Of a stretch of DNA of 24,420 nucleotides, positions 8,266 through 16,175 are shown one piece after another (the first letter of the stretch is position 1; each line of letters begins with the position of its first letter). The notes under the pieces are model-generated. The model saw only the letters and a program-made list of their open reading frames with translations. It was not told where the DNA came from and did no database searches. The stretch is from CAYOEZ01 sp964402955 (GTDB lineage Bacteria; Chloroflexota; DTOL01; DAOUCN01): contig CAYOEZ010000045.1 of NCBI GenBank assembly GCA_964402955.1, positions 1 through 24,420 on the forward strand. The letters run 5' to 3'. A program made the position numbers and the translations under genes.

Positions 8266-8274
8266 TGCTATAAT
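8246..8274 (+). promoter_or_regulatory. Consensus promoter of hspR2-hsp20
   Basis: TTGACA (8246-8251), exactly 17 nt, then TATAAT (8269-8274): a perfect sigma70 promoter. Its strength implies that output is set by repression, consistent with the overlapping HAIR site. The start is near 8281. Confidence 0.9.
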
Positions 8275-8305
8275 GCGCTTGTACGAGGAACTCGGCGAAA
8301 ACAAG

Positions 8306-8343
8306 CGGTTCGTGCGCAGGCGTTTCAACCTACGCACGAACCG
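8306..8343 (+). promoter_or_regulatory. 5'-leader hairpin abutting the hspR2 ribosome binding site
   Basis: Arms of 15 nt (8306-8320 and 8329-8343) pair with one mismatch around an 8-nt loop (CGTTTCAA). The Shine-Dalgarno GAGGTGG (8343-8349) begins at the last base of the stem. An alternative pairing of ACCU (8328-8331) with AGGU (8344-8347) could hide the site. It may be a translational control or RNA-thermometer element, or simply a leader structure. Confidence 0.6.
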
Positions 8344-8359
8344 AGGTGGAAAACTGCAA

Positions 8360-8608
8360 ATGCTGAACATCACGCCACGCTATACGATGAGTGTGGCTGC
8401 TCGCCTGACCGGCATCCCGCCGCACGTGCTGCGCCGCTACGAACGCGAAGGCGTGTTAACACCCGGGCGGCTCGGCACGCGCAACCGTCTCTTCTCGGAC
8501 TCTGATCTTGCCCGGGCGCGTCACATTGCCGAACTGACCAGGCAAGGTATCAACATGGCCGGTATCAAAGCCATCCTTAAGATGGAACCAGACGAATCAC
8601 AAACATAG
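8360..8608 (+). CDS. Second HspR-like MerR repressor (HspR paralogue)
   Basis: 82 residues from the ATG at 8360, which follows GAGGTGG. The MerR helix-turn-helix AARLTGIPPHVLRRYEREGV, then NRLFSDSDLARARHIAELTR and GINMAGIKAIL, mirrors HspR. It lacks the C-terminal coiled-coil tail of the neighbouring HspR at 6646-6951. Earlier in-frame starts (8246 and 8273) lie inside the promoter and are excluded. It leads an operon with hsp20 (12-bp gap) and probably autoregulates through the HAIR site at 8245-8265. Confidence 0.88.
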   Translation: MLNITPRYTMSVAARLTGIPPHVLRRYEREGVLTPGRLGTRNRLFSDSDLARARHIAELTRQGINMAGIKAILKMEPDESQT

Positions 8609-8620
8609 GAGGAAAGACAG

Positions 8621-9073
8621 ATGTCTATTGTCCGTTGGGAACCATTTGGCGACCTGCTCTCGCTGCGCGAGGCCATGGATCGCCTCTTTGAAGAGAGCGT
8701 CGTCCGCCCTGGCAGCCGCATCCTTGCACCCTATGGCGCCCGCGAGCTTGCACTCGACATGTACGAAACCGAGGATAACGTCGTGGTCACGGCCGCACTG
8801 CCCGGCGTGATGCCGGAAGACGTGGAAATCACGATCACCGGCGACGTGCTACAGATCAAGGGCGAAACGAAGTCGGAAACGAAGGAGGAAACGGCCACCT
8901 ACCTGCGCCAGGAGCGCCGCTACGGCGCCTTCTCACGCACCATTGCTCTGGCCGCTCCCATCCAGGCCGAGAAAGCCGACGCCAGGTTCAAGGACGGCGT
9001 GCTGACCCTCACCATACCCAAGGCCGACGCAGCCAGGCCGAAGAGCATTAAGGTCAAGACCGACAGCAAGTAA
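8621..9073 (+). CDS. hsp20: Small heat-shock protein, Hsp20/alpha-crystallin family
   Basis: 150 residues. The short N-terminal arm (MSIVRWEPFGDLLSLREAMD) has the typical bacterial WDPF-like start, followed by the alpha-crystallin domain (about 43-135). That domain contains LPGVMPEDVEITI, the conserved ARFKDGVLTLTIPK near the end, and a C-terminal IKV tail. These proteins are ATP-independent holdases that keep unfolding proteins soluble for the DnaK and ClpB systems. AGGAGG lies just before the ATG. It is co-transcribed with the HspR paralogue and followed by a terminator hairpin. Confidence 0.97.
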   Translation: MSIVRWEPFGDLLSLREAMDRLFEESVVRPGSRILAPYGARELALDMYETEDNVVVTAALPGVMPEDVEITITGDVLQIKGETKSETKEETATYLRQERRYGAFSRTIALAAPIQAEKADARFKDGVLTLTIPKADAARPKSIKVKTDSK

Positions 9074-9087
9074 CAAAAACCTGTCGG

Positions 9088-9123
9088 GCACATGCCGTGC
9101 CACTCTGGTGGCGCGGCATGTGC
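9088..9123 (+). terminator. Hairpin terminator after hsp20
   Basis: 15-nt arms (9088-9102 and 9109-9123) pair with one G-U mismatch around CTCTGG and are followed by a short T-rich stretch (TTTCTCC). It lies 14 bp after the hsp20 stop. Confidence 0.75.
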
Positions 9124-9341
9124 TTTCTCCGTGTTCTCGCTGCCACGTGGCCGCACCCTCTGAGTACGCGGCGGCCCGAACGCCTGAGTTAGCGTTGTAC
9201 TTCAGTCACGCCAGCCGTTACACTGCCTGGACAAAGAGAGCACAGAGTCAAATAGAGAACTCTCAGCTTTCTCTGCGGTGCATCTGCCGCTCAGTCTGTC
9301 ACCCTGCCTGTGCATGATAGCTGGATCTCACGGAATGCCAG
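9124..9341. other. Non-coding stretch between hsp20 and the two-TM gene
   Basis: No supported gene is present. The only structure seen is a loose dyad around 9233-9285, where GAGAGCACAGAG and TTTCTCTGCGG-type sequence face each other. This resembles the other repeat-derived spacers of the window. Confidence 0.5.
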
Positions 9342-9370
9342 TTGACAACCTATTTTTCTGGTAGTATATT
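9342..9370 (+). promoter_or_regulatory. Promoter of the two-TM protein gene
   Basis: TTGACA (9342-9347, perfect), a 17-nt spacer and TATATT (9365-9370). The predicted start near 9377 leaves a leader of about 55 nt. Confidence 0.8.
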
Positions 9371-9431
9371 GCGCTTGAAGAAAAGTGGCACAGCGCATTG
9401 ACAGCAGAATACCACAACAGGAGGAACTGCC

Positions 9432-10142
9432 ATGGCAGGCCGGGGGTCAACATCTCGGATAGTTGCGGTCGTGATTACCGTCGCTCTAGCAGTGTTGTTT
9501 CTCATCAGCGGCGCGGTTCCCCCCATATATTGGACGGGCGACGAGTGGCAAGCCATTGCCGGACTCCTGGCCGTCGTCGTCGCGACTGCAGCCCTTTTCT
9601 TTTCCGCACGCACCGAAGCACGATCGGAGAAGCGTTTCGACAAGCAGATGGCGCAATACGAAGCCGCCGAGAAACGAGCACATGAGCGCTTCCAGGAGCA
9701 AACCGCGCTAGATCTGAAGGTTGCCGGTGGCAACGTCAGGCCGTTCCTTGCGCTTGTCCCCTATGGCGATTTCAGGACGAGGGCGGGCGTTCTCCTTCAC
9801 AACTACGGCGTGGGACCGGCGATCGTCAAGCAGCAGATGACATACGAGGTGCATGCCAACTTCGAGAGCAAAAGGGCTCTCACTTTGCGCTCTATCCTCA
9901 ATCTGGACGTATCGGTTGCTTGGGACAAGGAATGGAAGGCCGACGCTCCTATGCACGTCATGCCCGACAAGGAACTGTGCCTCATGGAGCTATCGATTGA
10001 CGGACTAGTCGCTAAAGGCATGCCTGACCAGGACGCCAGCGCACTTTTCGTCGCTCTCAGTCACCGGATACTGGATGTAGAGTTCATCATTGAGTATGAG
10101 GATATCCTAGGCGGCCACCATTGCCAGCGGCTCAAGGTTTAG
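9432..10142 (+). CDS. Uncharacterised protein with two membrane helices and a C-terminal soluble domain
   Basis: 236 residues. TM1 is at about 10-29 (VAVVITVALAVLFLISGAV) and TM2 at about 41-58 (AIAGLLAVVVATAALFFSA). A charged, probably coiled-coil helix (60-92, rich in R, E, K, Q) follows. The soluble domain (about 98-236) begins NVRPFLALVP and has VLLHNYGVGPAIVKQ, a beta-sandwich-like LxNxGxGPA motif common to many bacterial membrane-anchored hypotheticals. I cannot assign a function. AGGAGG precedes the ATG, and it has its own strong promoter and a shared terminator downstream. It stands alone, with no partner genes. Confidence 0.8.
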   Translation: MAGRGSTSRIVAVVITVALAVLFLISGAVPPIYWTGDEWQAIAGLLAVVVATAALFFSARTEARSEKRFDKQMAQYEAAEKRAHERFQEQTALDLKVAGGNVRPFLALVPYGDFRTRAGVLLHNYGVGPAIVKQQMTYEVHANFESKRALTLRSILNLDVSVAWDKEWKADAPMHVMPDKELCLMELSIDGLVAKGMPDQDASALFVALSHRILDVEFIIEYEDILGGHHCQRLKV

Positions 10143-10176
10143 CGCTGCTGTGCCTGCCGCCTTTCCCATCCAACAG

Positions 10177-10210
10177 AATGGGCGGCTGCCACCAGAGCAG
10201 CCGCCCCATT
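10177..10210. terminator. Hairpin terminator between convergent genes
   Basis: AATGGGCGGCTGC (10177-10189) pairs with GCAGCCGCCCCATT (10197-10210), leaving one bulged base and a 7-nt loop. It separates the two-TM gene (plus) from the GH1 gene (minus). The sequence beyond it (10211-10262) contains CGTGCTC repeat-family motifs that extend into the GH1 stop codon. Confidence 0.7.
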
Positions 10211-10247
10211 TCGCACCATTCGTGCTCTTTCCCTTCCTTTCGTGGTC

Positions 10248-11615
10248 CTATCGCCCTCCGTCCCACAGTCTATTCTCCGCAATCACCTTCTGGTACCAGT
10301 TGAAGCTGCCCTTGGGGATACGGGCCAGTGTCTTGTAGTCGGTATAGACAATGCCGAAACGGCGGCTGTAGCCATGGGCCCACTCGAAGTTGTCCATGAG
10401 CGACCACAGGAAGTAGCCACGCAGCGTCGCGCCGGCGGCGATCGCCTGGTGACAAGCCCGCAGGTGGCTGTCCAAATAGGAGATGCGCTTGGGATCGTCC
10501 ACCGCGCCGCCCACCAGCTTGTCGTCATAGGCGCAGCCGTTCTCGGTGACATACATGGCCTTTGGCGCATAATCGCGCTGCACGCGCATGAGCAGCTCGA
10601 ACAGTTGCGCTGGCACGACTGGCCACCCCATCGCGGTCAGCTCGTAGCCGGCCTTCTTCAGTTCATCCGGCGTCAGCCCCACGAAGCCCAGCGGCGTCTG
10701 GCTCAACGGCACAGCGCGCACGATCGCCGGGAAGTAATAGTTGACGCCCAGGAAGTCAATCGGCGCGCCGATCTCTTTTGTGTCTACAGCAGCGCCCGCG
10801 GGCAGGTGCTTACCCAGGCTATCGTGCATGTCCTTCGGATAGCCACGCCCGAAGACCGGATCAAGGAACCAGCGGTTGCCATAGCCGTCCTGGCGCCAGG
10901 CAGCGGCCTTGTCGGCCTCAGACGACGTGGCGGGCAGCGCCGGCGAGAGGTTGAGCGTGATGCCGACCCTGGCGTCTTTCGACGCCGCACGCAGCACCGG
11001 CACGGAGCGGCCATGCGCCAGCAGCAGATGGTGCGACGCCTGCACGGACTTCGCCAGGTCACGCACACCGGGGGCATGAACCCCCTCGTAGTAACCGAGA
11101 AAGGCCGACACCCACGGCTCGTTGAACGTAATCCAGTTCTTGACGCGGTCACCCAGCGCCTTTGCCACAACGCCGGCATAGGCAACAAAGCCGTCGACGG
11201 TGGCGCGGTTTGTCCAGCCGCCCTGGTCTTCCAGCGCCTGCGGCAGGTCCCAGTGGTAGAGCGTCACAAAAGGCCTGATCTTCGCCGCCAGCAACCCATC
11301 GACCAGCCGGTCATAGAACGCAAGCCCTTTGGCATTGACCTGTCCGGCGCCCGCCGGCACAATGCGCGGCCACGCCACCGAGAAACGATAGGCGCCGACG
11401 CCCAATGTCTGCATCAGCTTGATGTCGTCCGGCCACTTGTGGTAATGATCGCAGGCGACGTCGCCCGTATCCCCGTTACACACCTTGCCCGGTGTGCGGC
11501 AGAACGTATCCCAAATCGACGGCTGGCGACCGTCCTCTTTGGCCGCGCCTTCGATCTGGTAAGACGCCGTCGCCACACCCCAGGTGAAATCCTTGGCAAA
11601 ACTCCGTTGTGTCAC
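10248..11615 (-). CDS. bglA: GH1 beta-glucosidase
   Basis: 455 residues, standard length for family GH1. It opens FTWGVATASYQIEGA, the conserved -1 subsite start. The acid/base Glu166 sits in WITFNEPW and the nucleophile Glu358 in YVTENG. The C-terminal substrate motif LRGYFLWSLMDNFEWAHGY is intact. It hydrolyses beta-linked glucosides or galactosides by retaining catalysis and has no signal peptide, so it acts in the cytosol on imported cello-oligosaccharides. The start is GTG (11615) with AGGAGG five bases upstream. It lies 20 bp downstream of the alpha/beta-hydrolase gene and is probably co-transcribed. The exact sugar is not fixed by sequence. Confidence 0.96.
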   Translation of the reverse strand: MTQRSFAKDFTWGVATASYQIEGAAKEDGRQPSIWDTFCRTPGKVCNGDTGDVACDHYHKWPDDIKLMQTLGVGAYRFSVAWPRIVPAGAGQVNAKGLAFYDRLVDGLLAAKIRPFVTLYHWDLPQALEDQGGWTNRATVDGFVAYAGVVAKALGDRVKNWITFNEPWVSAFLGYYEGVHAPGVRDLAKSVQASHHLLLAHGRSVPVLRAASKDARVGITLNLSPALPATSSEADKAAAWRQDGYGNRWFLDPVFGRGYPKDMHDSLGKHLPAGAAVDTKEIGAPIDFLGVNYYFPAIVRAVPLSQTPLGFVGLTPDELKKAGYELTAMGWPVVPAQLFELLMRVQRDYAPKAMYVTENGCAYDDKLVGGAVDDPKRISYLDSHLRACHQAIAAGATLRGYFLWSLMDNFEWAHGYSRRFGIVYTDYKTLARIPKGSFNWYQKVIAENRLWDGGR

Positions 11616-11635
11616 GATAACCTCCTACGGTATCG

Positions 11636-13762
11636 CTACTTTGTTGCCGTCATTGCATCGAGCACAGGCGTAAGCACGACCTTGCTCAGCGCATCCAATT
11701 CAGCGGCGTTGGCCGTCAACATGACGAAGTAAGCCCGACCGCCAGCGTCGGCCAGGGCAATGGCCAGCGAAAGCTTCTCGCCCTGCAACGTCGCGGTCGT
11801 GCGGTAGAGCTTCCAGTTGAGTGTCTTGCTCTTGTATGCGCTGCTGGCGTCCGGCAGTTTCTGCAAGCCCAACTGGGGCAAGATCGCCAGCGCCACACGC
11901 TCACTGCTCACGCCCTCGCCCGATAGCTGGAACAGCAGGGCCAGATCGAGCGGCGACTGGGACCGGGCATAAGTTCCCTGGCCAATCTCGCGCCAGCCAA
12001 CCGGAATAACGCCGCTGATGCCCATGGTTGCGTCGGTATAAGGCTCCATCTTGATGTCTTCAATCTTGCCCACCACGTAGAACTGAGGCTCGGTCATAGC
12101 AGAGATGCACGAATTGCCGGGCGCCTTCGTGGGGTCATCCAGGAACGCAATCATCATGCTCGTCGGGCAGTCACGACCGATGCTCGTACCGTGGCCCATA
12201 CCCGGATACACGAAGTAATAGCTCCTGGACAGTGTTTGTGCAGCGCGTTTGGCCCAGGCCGGAGGCGTCACAGGGTCATATTCTCCTGCCATCACCAAGG
12301 TGGGAAGATTGCTGCTGACGGGTTGATTCTCTGTCGCCGCCGCCTTGCCCGATCCCCATCCCGCGCAGATGGCAAAGCCCAGCTTCGTCGAATCGTTCAG
12401 GTAACTGGCAAGCTCCGGATACTTGGCGATCGCAGCGTCGTAGTCCTTCTCGTTCGTAAACGGCTGCTCTTCATTACACTGCACCGAGTACTGCATTCCG
12501 GGGCTCATCGCGCTGTCCTGAGCAATTATGACGCCGATGAACTGGCCAATCTGCCTGTAGTCTCCCGCCTTGGCCTGGTAAATGATCTGCGGCAACGACG
12601 GGATCATGTCGGTGTCATAGAACATCTGGAAAACCGCCCCTATCAGCGTGTCGCCATTGAGTAGAACTGGATAGGTTTTGCTCGTTAGCGGATCAGTCGC
12701 CGTGATCTTAGCTGGGTTCTTGTTGAGCGCTGCCGCCAAATCAAAGAAGGTCTTGCGCAAGTCGGGATAGGATGCGCGGCAAACCCTGTCGGCGGCGCAG
12801 CCGTCGAAGAGCGTCGTGAACACGCGCATGGTATTGGCCGGCTCTTCAGCGTACAGGTCCACGTCGGGGGGATACACGGAATCGAGCACGACGCTGCGCA
12901 CGCCCTTCGGATAGTCACGCATCACTTCCAACGCCAGCCGCGTGCCGTAGGAGATACCCCACAGGTTGATCTGGTCGTAGCCCAGCGCCAGACGCAGATC
13001 GTTGACATCGGCTGCGTTGGCAACCGTGTTGTACGCAGTGAGCTTTGCCACGCTGCTCAGGTCTCGGGCGCAGCCGAGCATGGCCTGCAGCATCATGTCC
13101 GACTGCTCTTGCGACGACAGGACTTTGCCGTCTTTCTCCGGATCAAGCAGTTGCAGATCAAGGGCGCTGGCCGCCGGGCAGTCGAGGGCCGGCCTGGAGA
13201 GGCCAACGCCGCGCTGGTCAAAGAGGATGATATCGCGCTGAGCAGCGAAGAACGGCGCCACCTGCTGTGCGTAAGCCAGATAGGCAAACTCCAAAGCGCT
13301 GCCGCCCGGCCCTCCAGACAAGTAGACGATCGGATCGGACTTGACCGGCTTGGCGGGATTGCGGAAAACGGCCACGGCCAGGCGAATGGCGCGCGTCTGT
13401 GGGTCGGCACGGTCTTCCGCTACGACAAGATAGCCACACTCCACGTCCTTGCCCTCGCTGACGCCCGTTGGCAGGCGGAAGGGACAGGCAGTCTTCTCGT
13501 AGGACGGCACACGCGACGTCGGAGCGACAGTTGCAGCCGCCTGGGGTGTAGCCGTTGGCGGAGAGGACGTGGCAGTCAAAGAGGGTGTGGCCGTTGCCGG
13601 AGAGGACGTCGCAACCAGAGAAGGCGCAGCAGTGGGCGGAACGAGCGTTGCGGTCGCCTGCGCGGCAGACGTCGCGGTTGGTTTGGACATAAAATCGCAG
13701 GCTGAGAGCACCGGCAATACAGCGATCAACAGCAGAGAGAAAACCAGAAGCCGCAGTTTCAT
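11636..13762 (-). CDS. Secreted lipoprotein alpha/beta-hydrolase, TAP-type peptidase
   Basis: 708 residues. A lipoprotein signal (MKLRLLVFSLLLIAVLPV) ends in lipobox LSAC with the lipidated Cys22. A Thr/Pro/Ala-rich linker (about 28-85, repeats of TATP/SSPPTATP type) tethers the enzyme to the membrane. The hydrolase core has SGGPGGSA (oxyanion region), DQRGVGLS, nucleophile Ser271 in GISYGT, Asp497 in AGEYDPVTPP and His525 in GMGHGTS. This matches the prolyl-aminopeptidase/tripeptidyl-peptidase TAP family that trims N-terminal residues from peptides. After His525, an additional domain of about 150 residues is of unrecognised type. The ATG at 13762 is favoured by GGAG at 5 nt; the ATG at 13765 is the alternative. 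The longer upstream frame is not needed. It may be a peptide- or ester-scavenging enzyme. Confidence 0.88.
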   Translation of the reverse strand: MKLRLLVFSLLLIAVLPVLSACDFMSKPTATSAAQATATLVPPTAAPSLVATSSPATATPSLTATSSPPTATPQAAATVAPTSRVPSYEKTACPFRLPTGVSEGKDVECGYLVVAEDRADPQTRAIRLAVAVFRNPAKPVKSDPIVYLSGGPGGSALEFAYLAYAQQVAPFFAAQRDIILFDQRGVGLSRPALDCPAASALDLQLLDPEKDGKVLSSQEQSDMMLQAMLGCARDLSSVAKLTAYNTVANAADVNDLRLALGYDQINLWGISYGTRLALEVMRDYPKGVRSVVLDSVYPPDVDLYAEEPANTMRVFTTLFDGCAADRVCRASYPDLRKTFFDLAAALNKNPAKITATDPLTSKTYPVLLNGDTLIGAVFQMFYDTDMIPSLPQIIYQAKAGDYRQIGQFIGVIIAQDSAMSPGMQYSVQCNEEQPFTNEKDYDAAIAKYPELASYLNDSTKLGFAICAGWGSGKAAATENQPVSSNLPTLVMAGEYDPVTPPAWAKRAAQTLSRSYYFVYPGMGHGTSIGRDCPTSMMIAFLDDPTKAPGNSCISAMTEPQFYVVGKIEDIKMEPYTDATMGISGVIPVGWREIGQGTYARSQSPLDLALLFQLSGEGVSSERVALAILPQLGLQKLPDASSAYKSKTLNWKLYRTTATLQGEKLSLAIALADAGGRAYFVMLTANAAELDALSKVVLTPVLDAMTATK

Positions 13763-13872
13763 CATATCTCCAATAGACCACAGAGCATGGGCGCAGTGAT
13801 CGCCTGGCACAACGCAACTCGCTCGACAGCAGGGGAATCGAACCATCGCTAGCGGCCAACGTCCCACTCTAC

Positions 13873-14508
13873 TCACCGCACGTCGATCGCGTCCTTGATC
13901 TTGTCGAGCGTGCTCTGGGGAATGAGCTTCATGTCGGCCAGATCGGCCACCTTCTGGAAGGGGCCGTTCTTGGTACGGTAGTCAACGATGCGTTGCGCAT
14001 AGGCGGCGCCAATGCCGGGCAGCACATCAAGCTCGGCCAAAGTCGCCGAATTGATGTTGACCTTGCCGCCCTGGCCAGAAGAAGAAGGGCTAGAAGAAGA
14101 CAAGTCCCCGCTTGCGCCGGCAACCGGCGTTTCCCCCTGACGAGGCACCACGATGTACCCTTCATCGCGCAGGCGTTGCGCCAGGTTGAGCCGGCTGAGG
14201 TCCGCATCGGCCAACGCCCCACCCGCAGCCTTCAACGCATCCTCAACGCGCTCTCCGTCCCGAAATTGGTAGACGCCCGGCCGGGCCACTGCGCCAGTCA
14301 CGTATATTTTCAGCCCTGTCTGGCGCGGCTCGGCGGTCTTCACCAGCGGGGCGCCCGCCTGAGGCGATAAACTGGCAGGGAAGCCAGAGCGCGTAGCGAG
14401 CGAAGGCGCGCGCGGCCAGCGTATGTACAAGACCACCAGCCCACCCGCAATCAGCACAATCAGAACGGCGATGATGGGAACACGCCAGCGTTCGAGGAAG
14501 TCGTCCAT
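13873..14508 (-). CDS. comEA: ComEA-like membrane-anchored DNA-binding protein (SLBB + helix-hairpin-helix)
   Basis: 211 residues from the ATG at 14508 (GAGGTGATCGC upstream). One TM helix (11-28) is followed by an SLBB domain (about 66-122) starting KIYVTGAVARPGVYQ. A Ser/Gly linker (about 133-147) follows, then a C-terminal ComEA helix-hairpin-helix: KVNINSATLAELDVLPGIG and AAYAQRIVDYR, with NGPF and ADL. It binds incoming double-stranded DNA at the outer face of the membrane during transformation in competent bacteria. The usual comEC partner is not in the window. It lies 4 bp after the parB stop, at the end of a parA-parB-comEA unit. Confidence 0.92.
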   Translation of the reverse strand: MDDFLERWRVPIIAVLIVLIAGGLVVLYIRWPRAPSLATRSGFPASLSPQAGAPLVKTAEPRQTGLKIYVTGAVARPGVYQFRDGERVEDALKAAGGALADADLSRLNLAQRLRDEGYIVVPRQGETPVAGASGDLSSSSPSSSGQGGKVNINSATLAELDVLPGIGAAYAQRIVDYRTKNGPFQKVADLADMKLIPQSTLDKIKDAIDVR

Positions 14509-14512
14509 GCGA

Positions 14513-15337
14513 TCACCTCTGGTCCCAGGTGGGCATATGCCTGACCGGTTTTCCCGCTCCTTCCACAGGGTTCTTCGTCTCCGTTTGGGGCTTTGGCTTG
14601 TTCTGTCGCAACTTGGCACGCTGCGCCGCCACCCTCTCCGCCAACTCGTCCAGGCGGCGGGCGATCTCCGCCTTGCCGGCCTGGCGGGGGCGCAGGCATG
14701 ACAGGGCATGTTCCAGGAGATCGATCGCAGCCATGGCCCGGCCTATAGCATCGCTGGCGCCAGGCGTCGCGTCCGCGGCGGAGGCAGGCGCCTCGAGCAA
14801 TGATTGCAGCGTGGCGTCACTGATGCCCAGACTGTGCGCAACGTCCGTCCAGGTCGGCAGATTCTTGAGCGTCTTGTACGCCTCGAGCGCCTGCACGCGC
14901 TCGCAAGCATTCCACTCAGCCTGGTGCAAAGCAGCCGCCATGCGCTGCTCGTAGCGCTCAGCAGGCGTGAGGCGGCCAATGATGATCGCTTGCAGCGACG
15001 GCAGCCCAACCTTCTGCGCCGCGCGCCAGCGCCGCTCGCCATCGACCAGGACAAACAAGTCGTCGTCACTCTGATACTGCACCAAAATGGGCAGGATTTG
15101 GCCGTGGGCAAGCAACGATTGGCCCAGATCGAGCAATGATTGCTCAGAAAATGTGCGCGGCGGCCGGCCGGCATCGGCGACAATGTGATCCAGGCGAATG
15201 GCTTTTAAATTGAGCGGGGATGGGTAGACGCCATCATCTTCAGTCTTACGCAGAAGCTCTTGATCACTGACGCCTTCGGTGCGAGGGCGCGCGAAGATGC
15301 GAGCCTGAGCAGCTCTGAAGTCACGCTTCGTTGCCAT
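14513..15337 (-). CDS. parB: ParB-family chromosome partition protein
   Basis: 274 residues. The N-terminal ParB/Srx (CTP-binding) domain contains DLGQSLLAHGQILPILVQ and the conserved VDGERRWRAAQKVGLPSLQ. A helix-turn-helix region (about 145-180, WTDVAHSLGISDATLQSLLE) and a basic C-terminal tail follow. The canonical ENIQRxDL segment is replaced by AALHQAEWNA, so this is a divergent ParB. The ATG at 15337 (AGGAG-CCACTC upstream) overlaps the end of parA by 17 nt, so the two are translationally coupled. ParB loads on parS sites; I see no parS-like GTTTCAC palindrome in this window. Confidence 0.88.
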   Translation of the reverse strand: MATKRDFRAAQARIFARPRTEGVSDQELLRKTEDDGVYPSPLNLKAIRLDHIVADAGRPPRTFSEQSLLDLGQSLLAHGQILPILVQYQSDDDLFVLVDGERRWRAAQKVGLPSLQAIIIGRLTPAERYEQRMAAALHQAEWNACERVQALEAYKTLKNLPTWTDVAHSLGISDATLQSLLEAPASAADATPGASDAIGRAMAAIDLLEHALSCLRPRQAGKAEIARRLDELAERVAAQRAKLRQNKPKPQTETKNPVEGAGKPVRHMPTWDQR

Positions 15338-16109
15338 GAGTGGCTCCTCGCTCCACAATTTCCTTGACCAGGTTACGGTAGGCATTGGAGAGTGGAGAGG
15401 ACGGGTCGTAGAAGACAAGTGGCCGTCCCATCTGGCTGGCCTCGTCGACGCGAATGGAATTGGGGATCATTGTGCGGAAGACGAGCGAGCCAAACCGTTC
15501 ACGCAGGGTCTCTTCAGCGGCTTGATCAAAAGTTGTGCGCAGGTTGACGTTGCACAGGAGCAGACCAAGGATGCTGAGGTCATAGCGCAGCGACTGGCGC
15601 ACAGACTGGATGGTGTCGAGTGTGTCGTTGAGCGCTTCCATGCCGTAACTGCCGCCATCCACCGGAATGAGCAAATCAGAGGCAGCGACAAGCGCATTGG
15701 TCGTCAGCAGGTCCAGCGAGGGGGGGCAATCGATAAGCACAAAGTCATAGCCGACAGGCAGGTAGCGGGTAAGGCAGCGGCGCAGACGGAGCTCTCGTCC
15801 ACCCATTTTCGCCATTTGCACATCAACCGACTTGAGGTCGGGATCGCACGGGATGACATCCAGTCCCATGAGCCAACTGGTCTGGATGAGATCGCGGAAG
15901 CGCTCGCTCGGATCGAGCAACACGCTCGAGAGCGTCGGGGCGCCCGTGGCATACACCTGGAGGCTCTTGGAAAATGACCCCTGAGGATCAAGGTCAATAG
16001 CAAGGACGGAGTAGCCGCGCTCCAACAGAGCGCCGGCTACGTTGAAGACGGTCGTCGTCTTACCGCTTCCACCCTTGCGATTAACAAAGGCAATCTCTCT
16101 TCTCGGCAT
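15321..16109 (-). CDS. parA: ParA-family ATPase
   Basis: 262 residues from the ATG at 16109. The deviant Walker A KGGSGKTTT (12-20), the LAIDLDPQGSFS motif and FVLIDCPPSLDLLTTNAL (Walker B) place it with ParA/Soj ATPases that move ParB-DNA complexes on the nucleoid. It is linked to parB by a 17-nt overlap. A promoter lies at 16145-16173. The ATG with GAGGT at 10 nt is preferred over a TTG at 16118. The SOS-like dyad at 16176-16191 lies just upstream of its -35. Confidence 0.95.
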   Translation of the reverse strand: MPRREIAFVNRKGGSGKTTTVFNVAGALLERGYSVLAIDLDPQGSFSKSLQVYATGAPTLSSVLLDPSERFRDLIQTSWLMGLDVIPCDPDLKSVDVQMAKMGGRELRLRRCLTRYLPVGYDFVLIDCPPSLDLLTTNALVAASDLLIPVDGGSYGMEALNDTLDTIQSVRQSLRYDLSILGLLLCNVNLRTTFDQAAEETLRERFGSLVFRTMIPNSIRVDEASQMGRPLVFYDPSSPLSNAYRNLVKEIVERGATHGNEA

Positions 16110-16144
16110 TCTGCCCAATACCTCTGCCCAGTACCTGTTCTTGC

Positions 16145-16173
16145 ATTATACCACGATTGTATAGCGCCCGCAA
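16145..16173 (-). promoter_or_regulatory. parAB-comEA promoter
   Basis: On the minus strand TTGCGG (16173-16168), a 17-nt spacer and TATAAT (16150-16145, perfect -10). Confidence 0.75.
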
Positions 16174-16175
16174 TT

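Noticed and set aside
8246..8359. N-terminal extension of the second HspR to 8246 or 8273
   Set aside because: These codons lie inside the -35/-10 promoter and the leader hairpin. The ATG at 8360 has a Shine-Dalgarno site and the family-like start.
10242..11732. A 496-codon plus-strand open frame opposite the GH1 gene
   Set aside because: It is antisense to a complete GH1 enzyme with both catalytic Glu residues, and has no family features.
13800..13870. A tRNA-like GGTTCGATTCCC T-loop motif on the minus strand
   Set aside because: No 5-bp T-stem, acceptor stem or anticodon arm can be built around it.
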